Assembly: GCA_947177675.1 (NCBI GenBank)
Contig: CAMWVK010000017.1
Coordinates: 1-12,513, forward strand
Length of the DNA: 12,513 bases
Direction: 5' to 3'
Source: an uncultured Mucispirillum sp.
GTDB lineage: Bacteria; Chrysiogenota; Deferribacteres; Deferribacterales; Mucispirillaceae
The notes under the pieces are model-generated. The model had not been told where the DNA came from. It saw nothing but the letters and a program-made list of their open reading frames with translations, and did not search any database. Below are positions 9,625 to 12,513 of the stretch, piece by piece (within the stretch, counting starts at the first letter, position 1; each line of letters begins with the position of its first letter). The position numbers were made by a program, and so were the translations under genes.

Positions 9625-10314
9625 TTAGAAATTTTTAGGGTCAATTTTAACACCAGGACCCATAGTTGTTGAAATATTGATGCCTCTTAAATAAATACCT
9701 TTGCTTGATGCAGGTTTTGCTTTTACAAGTGCATCAACAAGAGTTTTCATATTTTCAACAAGTTTGCTAGTTTCAAAGTTTTTTCTACCGATAGGTGCGT
9801 GAACAATACCAGCTTTATCAACTCTAAATTCCACCATACCAGCTTTTAATTCTTTAACTGCTTTTGTTACATCATTTGTAACTGTGCCTACTTTAGGGTT
9901 AGGCATAAGCCCGCGTGGCCCTAACACTTTACCAAGTTTGCCCACCTTAGCCATCATGTCTGGAGTTGCCACAACTTTATCAAATTCCATATAGCCACCC
10001 TCAACCTTAGTGACTAATTCATCGCCGCCAACAATGTCAGCGCCAGCTGCTTCAGCTTCCTTAGCCTTGTCGCCTTTTGCAAATACTGCAATACGAACAG
10101 TTTTACCTGTTCCATTAGGGAGAACTACAGCACCTCTAACCATTTGGTCAGAATGACGCGGGTCTACACCTAGTTTAACTGCAGCATCAACACTTTCGTC
10201 GAAATTGGCAAAGGCTGCCTTTTGTGACAGTGCAATAGCTTCTTCTAAATCATATAATTTAGTGCGGTCTACTAAACCAAAAGCTGCTGCGAACTTTTTA
10301 CCTTTTCTGGACAT
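9625..10314 (-). CDS. rplA: 50S ribosomal protein L1 (uL1)
   Basis: This 229-residue protein forms the mobile L1 stalk that guides deacylated tRNA out of the E site. In many bacteria it also represses the rplK-rplA mRNA. The family signature [20 protein letters not shown] lies at 126-145, and [18 protein letters not shown] follows in the C-terminal part of domain I. Length is typical. The ATG is preceded by AGAGGAG seven nt away. It starts 30 nt after rplK, so they are co-transcribed. Any L1 target site would be expected upstream of rplK; I could not define one there. Confidence 0.99.
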   Translation of the reverse strand: MSRKGKKFAAAFGLVDRTKLYDLEEAIALSQKAAFANFDESVDAAVKLGVDPRHSDQMVRGAVVLPNGTGKTVRIAVFAKGDKAKEAEAAGADIVGGDELVTKVEGGYMEFDKVVATPDMMAKVGKLGKVLGPRGLMPNPKVGTVTNDVTKAVKELKAGMVEFRVDKAGIVHAPIGRKNFETSKLVENMKTLVDALVKAKPASSKGIYLRGINISTTMGPGVKIDPKNF

Positions 10315-10343
10315 TTCCGTGCTCCTCTTGCCAGTTTTCTACA

Positions 10344-10769
10344 TTAGCCTTCAATCTCATAACCCATACTTTTAGCTGAGCCAGCTATAATTTTTACAGC
10401 TTGGTCCATATCTTTGGTATTGAGATCAGGCATTTTAATTTCTGCAACGCGTTTTAAACTCTCACGAGATATAACGCCAAGTTTTGCTTTACCTACATTA
10501 CTAGAACCTTTTTGAACTTTCATTTCTTTTTTAATAAGCTCAGTTGCAGGTGGCATTTTAGTAATAAAAGTAAAGCTGCGGTCTTCATATACTGTAATAA
10601 TTACAGGAACAGAAGAATCACCTAAATTTTGAGTCTGTGCATTAAATGCTTTACAAAACTCCATAATATTAACACCACGCTGACCAAGTGCTGGTCCTAC
10701 TGGTGGTGAAGGATTTGCTTTACCAGCAGCAATCAGCAGTTTAATCTGCCCTAATACCTTCTTTGCCAT
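10344..10769 (-). CDS. rplK: 50S ribosomal protein L11 (uL11)
   Basis: This 141-residue protein binds the GTPase-associated region of 23S rRNA and supports factor-dependent GTP hydrolysis and the stringent response. The N-terminal domain has the proline-rich [11 protein letters not shown] (20-30), the thiostrepton-site region, with P20, P22 and P23, followed by [13 protein letters not shown]. The C-terminal rRNA-binding domain runs from about 72 to 141 ([12 protein letters not shown]..., [12 protein letters not shown]). Length is exactly usual for the family. GAGGTG lies 4 nt before the ATG. The 55-nt gap after nusG is AT-rich and shows no clear promoter or terminator. Confidence 0.99.
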   Translation of the reverse strand: MAKKVLGQIKLLIAAGKANPSPPVGPALGQRGVNIMEFCKAFNAQTQNLGDSSVPVIITVYEDRSFTFITKMPPATELIKKEMKVQKGSSNVGKAKLGVISRESLKRVAEIKMPDLNTKDMDQAVKIIAGSAKSMGYEIEG

Positions 10770-10824
10770 TTGGCACCTCTAAAAATTATCGTCTTAAAGA
10801 CTAATTTAATTTAAAATCATCAGG

Positions 10825-11352
10825 TTATTTATCTTTACGCTTAACCTGTAAATAATCAAGTTCAATAGGAGTTTGACGGCCGAAAATACTGACTATAACG
10901 CGTACTTTTTCTTTTTCTGGTGAAACTTCATCAACAACACCATCAAAACCTTGAAATGGTCCGTCTATTACTTCTACCACATCATTTTTAATATATGTTG
11001 ATGCAATACGAGGTGCTTCTGATTTTGCAAGAGCAAGCATTGCATTAACATCTGTTTCTGATATAGGCACTGGGTCAACACCGCCAATAAATCCTGTAAC
11101 CTTTGGAAGGCTTTTAACTACATGCCATAAATTTTTATTCATTTCCATATTAACTAATATATAACCTGGAAATGTTTTTTTCTTACTAACTTTGCGTTTA
11201 CCATTTTTAAGTTCTACAACATCTTCTGTAGGAATTAAAACTTCCCCAATTTCTTCCTCCAGCCCTTGAGTCTGCACTTTATTCTCTAAAAGAGTTTTAA
11301 CATGCTTCTCAAAGCCAGAGTATGTGTGAACTACATACCATTGTTTTGCCAT
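10825..11352 (-). CDS. nusG: Transcription termination/antitermination factor NusG
   Basis: This 175-residue NusG binds the beta-prime clamp and the RNA polymerase gap, suppresses or modulates pausing, and links polymerase to Rho or to ribosomal protein S10. The NGN domain spans about 4-115 (QWYVVHTYSGFEKHV at 4-18, FPGYILVNM at 61-69). The KOW domain lies at about 123-175 (DVVEVIDGPFQGFDGVV, then the C-terminal beta barrel). Length is typical, with no extra inserted domain. The ATG follows the secE stop by four nt. Its ribosome binding site (AGG, eight nt upstream) lies inside the end of secE, suggesting translational coupling. Confidence 0.99.
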   Translation of the reverse strand: MAKQWYVVHTYSGFEKHVKTLLENKVQTQGLEEEIGEVLIPTEDVVELKNGKRKVSKKKTFPGYILVNMEMNKNLWHVVKSLPKVTGFIGGVDPVPISETDVNAMLALAKSEAPRIASTYIKNDVVEVIDGPFQGFDGVVDEVSPEKEKVRVIVSIFGRQTPIELDYLQVKRKDK

Positions 11353-11356
11353 AAAA

Positions 11357-11545
11357 TTAACCTATTATCTGCCCAGCAAGTCTTGATACTATCGCATCAA
11401 CTATTCCCAAATAAGCAGTAATCAAGCCTACTACAACTACAACAACTATAGAGGTTGATATAGTAGTTTCTTTTGTAGGCCAGTTGACTTTTTTTAGCTC
11501 ATCCCTGACCTGATTGTAAAATGATACTGGATTAAAACTTTTCAC
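11357..11545 (-). CDS. secE: Preprotein translocase subunit SecE
   Basis: With a GTG start this is a 62-residue single-span SecE, the small clamp subunit of the SecYEG channel in the inner membrane. The conserved amphipathic cytosolic helix FYNQVRDELKKVNWPTKET (9-27) precedes one transmembrane segment, about 31-50, containing six consecutive Val, and a short C-terminal tail. No ATG lies at the right place. The frame stays open further upstream but runs into the tRNA-Trp gene, so that extension is spurious. The GTG has GAGAGGG six nt away. It is the short form common outside enterics, which have three spans. It starts 23 nt after the 3' end of tRNA-Trp and ends four nt before nusG. Confidence 0.94.
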   Translation of the reverse strand: MKSFNPVSFYNQVRDELKKVNWPTKETTISTSIVVVVVVGLITAYLGIVDAIVSRLAGQIIG

Positions 11546-11551
11546 AATAAG

Positions 11552-11558
11552 CCCTCTC
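11552..11558 (-). promoter_or_regulatory. Ribosome binding site of secE, decides the GTG start
   Basis: GAGAGGG on the minus strand sits between the tRNA-Trp 3' end and the GTG at 11545, six nt from the start codon. It confirms the short SecE and shows that the mRNA can be translated after the tRNA is cut away. Confidence 0.7.
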
Positions 11559-11568
11559 TTAAAGCTGA

Positions 11569-11644
11569 TGGCAGACCAAGAGGGATTTGAACCCCCAACC
11601 CCCGGTTTTGGAGACCGGTGCTCTGCCAATTGAGCTATTGGTCT
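11569..11644 (-). tRNA. tRNA-Trp (anticodon CCA)
   Basis: A 76-nt cloverleaf with encoded 3' CCA. The acceptor AGACCAA pairs with TTGGTCT and the discriminator is G73. The D arm is AGCTC...GAGC. The anticodon stem CCGGT/ACCGG encloses the loop CTCCAAA, giving anticodon CCA for UGG. The T loop is TTCAAAT. Its position directly before secE-nusG is a common bacterial arrangement. The gene is only 23 nt from secE, with no terminator between, so both are on one transcript and the tRNA must be excised. Confidence 0.97.
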
Positions 11645-11816
11645 ATATCATCTAAAGCTTTATGTCATTAAAATGACAGTTAAAGCATATTTTACATCTT
11701 TGCTTTTGCAAAAGATATGCTGGCATAAACTCTGCATTAAAATAACAGCCCTATACCATATTCCACAATAGGAATCTTAATGTGGTAACACCACTAAAAA
11801 TAAAAACAATTATCTG
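11645..11816. other. Spacer between rpmG and tRNA-Trp with several small hairpins
   Basis: No gene is seen in these 172 nt. On the minus strand, in order: GTGGT-GTT-ACCAC (11794-11782); ATTCC-TATTGT-GGAAT (11775-11760); ATCTTT with AAAGAT around a 9-nt loop, including the palindrome CTTTTGCAAAAG (11716-11696); and TGTCAT-TTTA-ATGACA (11678-11663). None has a T tract, so none is a convincing rho-independent terminator. I found no well-spaced -35/-10 pair for tRNA-Trp, so it may depend on read-through from rpmG or on a non-obvious promoter. Confidence 0.5.
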
Positions 11817-11966
11817 CTATTTAGTTTCTTTATGCAGAGTGTGTTTTTTGTCAAACTTGCAGTATTTTTTGATTTCAAGTTTGCCAGTCATAGTTTTCTT
11901 ATTTTTAGTAGTAGTGTAATTACGACGCTTACATTCGCTGCAAGCAAGAATGACAATTTCTCTCAT
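11817..11966 (-). CDS. rpmG: 50S ribosomal protein L33 (bL33)
   Basis: A 49-residue L33, located near the E site of the 50S subunit. It shows the family core [13 protein letters not shown] (12-24) and the C-terminal [10 protein letters not shown] (40-49). The zinc-ribbon cysteines are C9 and C12 in CSEC, then C36, but the fourth position, usually Cys in the C+ form (CxxC), is D39 (YCKFD). I chose the ATG at 11966 because AGAAGG lies nine nt upstream and the product starts MREIV as expected. An in-frame ATG 11 codons upstream (11999) lacks a ribosome binding site. Stop codon is TAG. Its place between the Thr tRNA and tRNA-Trp-secE is a recurrent bacterial order. Confidence 0.96.
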   Translation of the reverse strand: MREIVILACSECKRRNYTTTKNKKTMTGKLEIKKYCKFDKKHTLHKETK

Positions 11967-12008
11967 TGAACCAAACCTTCTATTTTTTAGCGCCGTCATA
12001 CCATATAA

Positions 12009-12038
12009 GGCTCCCGGCTCCCGCTCGATTTGGAGCGG
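12009..12038 (-). promoter_or_regulatory. GC-rich structured leader of rpmG
   Basis: On the minus strand CCGCTC-CAAATC-GAGCGG forms a perfect 6-bp stem with a 6-nt loop (12038-12021). It is followed by two tandem copies of GGGAGCC (12022-12009). This is the only GC-rich block in a strongly AT-rich gap. It would lie just downstream of the predicted start site, some 45-70 nt before the rpmG ATG. There is no T tract. It could stabilise the mRNA, be a ribosomal-protein binding site, or be a remnant of earlier sequence. Confidence 0.5.
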
Positions 12039-12049
12039 TAATTTTTATG

Positions 12050-12078
12050 CTTATACACTTACATTAAAAATAATGCAA
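12050..12078 (-). promoter_or_regulatory. Probable sigma-70 promoter for rpmG
   Basis: On the minus strand TTGCAT (12078-12073), a 17-nt spacer and TATAAG (12055-12050). The -10 matches five of six consensus bases and has TG just before it; the -35 matches only its TTG. Transcription would begin near 12043, giving a leader of about 75 nt. It lies in the AT-rich gap between tRNA-Thr(GGU) and rpmG and may serve rpmG, tRNA-Trp and the genes downstream. Confidence 0.55.
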
Positions 12079-12141
12079 GTATTTTTTAAATATTTTTAAA
12101 TTATTATACATTTTTGCATAATAAATGCTTATTCAACTAAA

Positions 12142-12215
12142 AGCCCGAACCCGGAATTGAACCGGGGACCTCGTCCTTACCAAGGACGCACTCTAACCAA
12201 CTGAGCCATTCGGGC
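12142..12215 (-). tRNA. tRNA-Thr (anticodon GGU)
   Basis: A 74-nt cloverleaf. The acceptor GCCCGAA pairs with TTCGGGC and the discriminator is U73. The anticodon stem CGTCC/GGACG encloses TTGGTAA, giving GGU for ACC/ACU codons. The T arm is CCCGG-TTCAATT-CCGGG. CCA is not encoded and must be added. It corresponds by order to the last tRNA of the enteric Thr-Tyr-Gly-Thr cluster that precedes tufB, but no tuf gene follows here. Confidence 0.97.
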
Positions 12216-12255
12216 AGTTCCTTTCCGTTTTTAGTCTGCATACTTTTAATTGATA

Positions 12256-12329
12256 AGCGGGCGACGGGATTCGAACCCGCGACCCTCAGCTTGGAAGGCT
12301 GATGCTCTAGCCAACTGAGCTACACCCGC
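12256..12329 (-). tRNA. tRNA-Gly (anticodon UCC)
   Basis: A 74-nt cloverleaf. The acceptor GCGGGTG pairs with CGCCCGC (one G-U) and the discriminator is U73. The anticodon stem TCAGC/GCTGA encloses CTTCCAA, giving UCC for GGA/GGG. The T arm is GCGGG-TTCGAAT-CCCGT. CCA is not encoded. It lies 10 nt after tRNA-Tyr and 40 nt before tRNA-Thr(GGU), consistent with a single tRNA precursor. Confidence 0.97.
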
Positions 12330-12339
12330 ATAACAAAGA

Positions 12340-12424
12340 TGGTGGGGAGAGGAGGATTCGAACCTCCGAAGGAAATTCCAGCGGGTTTACAGCCCGCCCC
12401 CTTTGGCCACTCGGGTATCTCCCC
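12340..12424 (-). tRNA. tRNA-Tyr (anticodon GUA)
   Basis: An 85-nt class II tRNA with encoded CCA. The acceptor GGGGAGA pairs with TCTCCCC and the discriminator is A73. The anticodon stem GCGGG/CCCGC encloses CTGTAAA, giving GUA. A long variable arm follows (TGGAATTTCCTTCGG region), as expected for bacterial tRNA-Tyr. The T arm is GGAGG-TTCGAAT-CCTCC. Confidence 0.97.
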
Positions 12425-12435
12425 GTAAAAATTTA

Positions 12436-12453
12436 CCGCCTGATATTAGGCGG
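12436..12453 (-). other. GC-rich hairpin between tRNA-Thr(UGU) and tRNA-Tyr
   Basis: On the minus strand CCGCCT-AATATC-AGGCGG is a perfect 6-bp stem with a 6-nt loop, followed by TAAATTTTTAC. It resembles a weak rho-independent terminator, but it lies inside a tRNA array with the next tRNA starting 12 nt later. Partial attenuation or a processing signal are both plausible. Confidence 0.45.
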
Positions 12454-12466
12454 GTCATTTATAAAA

Positions 12467-12513
12467 AGCTGGTGATAGGAATTGAACCCACAACCTGCTG
12501 ATTACAAGTCAGC
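12467..12513 (-). tRNA. tRNA-Thr (anticodon UGU), partial, cut by the window edge
   Basis: Only the 3' 47 nt are present. The anticodon stem GCTGA/TCAGC encloses CTTGTAA, giving UGU for ACA/ACG. The T loop is TTCAATT, and the acceptor 3' strand CACCAGC has U73 and no encoded CCA. The D arm and 5' acceptor strand lie beyond the window. It is the first tRNA of the Thr-Tyr-Gly-Thr series visible here. Confidence 0.93.

Noticed and set aside
11546..11629. N-terminal extension of SecE through the tRNA-Trp gene
   Set aside because: The extra 28 codons are the tRNA sequence itself. The GTG at 11545 has a proper Shine-Dalgarno and gives the family N terminus.
11967..11999. Upstream ATG for L33 adding 11 residues
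   Set aside because: No Shine-Dalgarno before it. The AGAAGG used by the ATG at 11966 lies inside the would-be extension.
1..12513. Mobile elements, CRISPR arrays or a novel accessory system
   Set aside because: The window is fully occupied by conserved housekeeping genes in a known order. I saw no transposase, integrase, regularly spaced repeats or unexplained coding region.

Overview
The window is the bacterial ribosomal-protein and RNA-polymerase ("beta") operon with its upstream tRNA cluster. Every gene lies on the minus strand, so transcription runs from high to low coordinates. The DNA is AT-rich. RpoB and RpoC are separate, full-length and of the Gram-negative type, with beta-prime carrying a large insertion in the trigger loop, which argues against Firmicutes and Actinobacteria. 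Low GC with delta-proteobacteria-like or Deferribacterota-like RpoC/RpoB wording suggests a Deferribacterota member (Mucispirillum-like), but that placement comes from memory of the families, not from a search.

Layout in transcription order: tRNA-Thr(UGU), cut by the window edge; tRNA-Tyr(GUA); tRNA-Gly(UCC); tRNA-Thr(GGU); an AT-rich gap with a good promoter and a GC-rich leader; rpmG (L33); a 172-nt spacer with several small hairpins; tRNA-Trp(CCA); secE; nusG; rplK (L11); rplA (L1); an L10-type autoregulatory leader; rplJ (L10); rplL (L7/L12); a spacer with a possible promoter and hairpin; rpoB; rpoC; and a rho-independent terminator. The last ~120 nt past the terminator hold no gene.

The genes supply translation and transcription machinery. 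They encode the L1/L11 stalk-base proteins and the L10-(L12)n stalk, the catalytic core of RNA polymerase, the elongation factor NusG that couples polymerase to ribosome, the SecE translocase subunit, and tRNAs. Control is probably layered: promoters upstream, L10 feedback at the leader before rplJ, and possible separate tuning of rpoBC in the rplL-rpoB gap.

This is a core housekeeping locus and I see no undescribed system, mobile element or CRISPR. The points most worth a second look are the absence of tuf from the place it usually holds after the Thr-Tyr-Gly-Thr tRNA cluster, a ~80-nt GC-rich patch of atypical codons in the 3' part of rplJ, the structured rpmG leader, and the structured spacers around tRNA-Trp and before rpoB.
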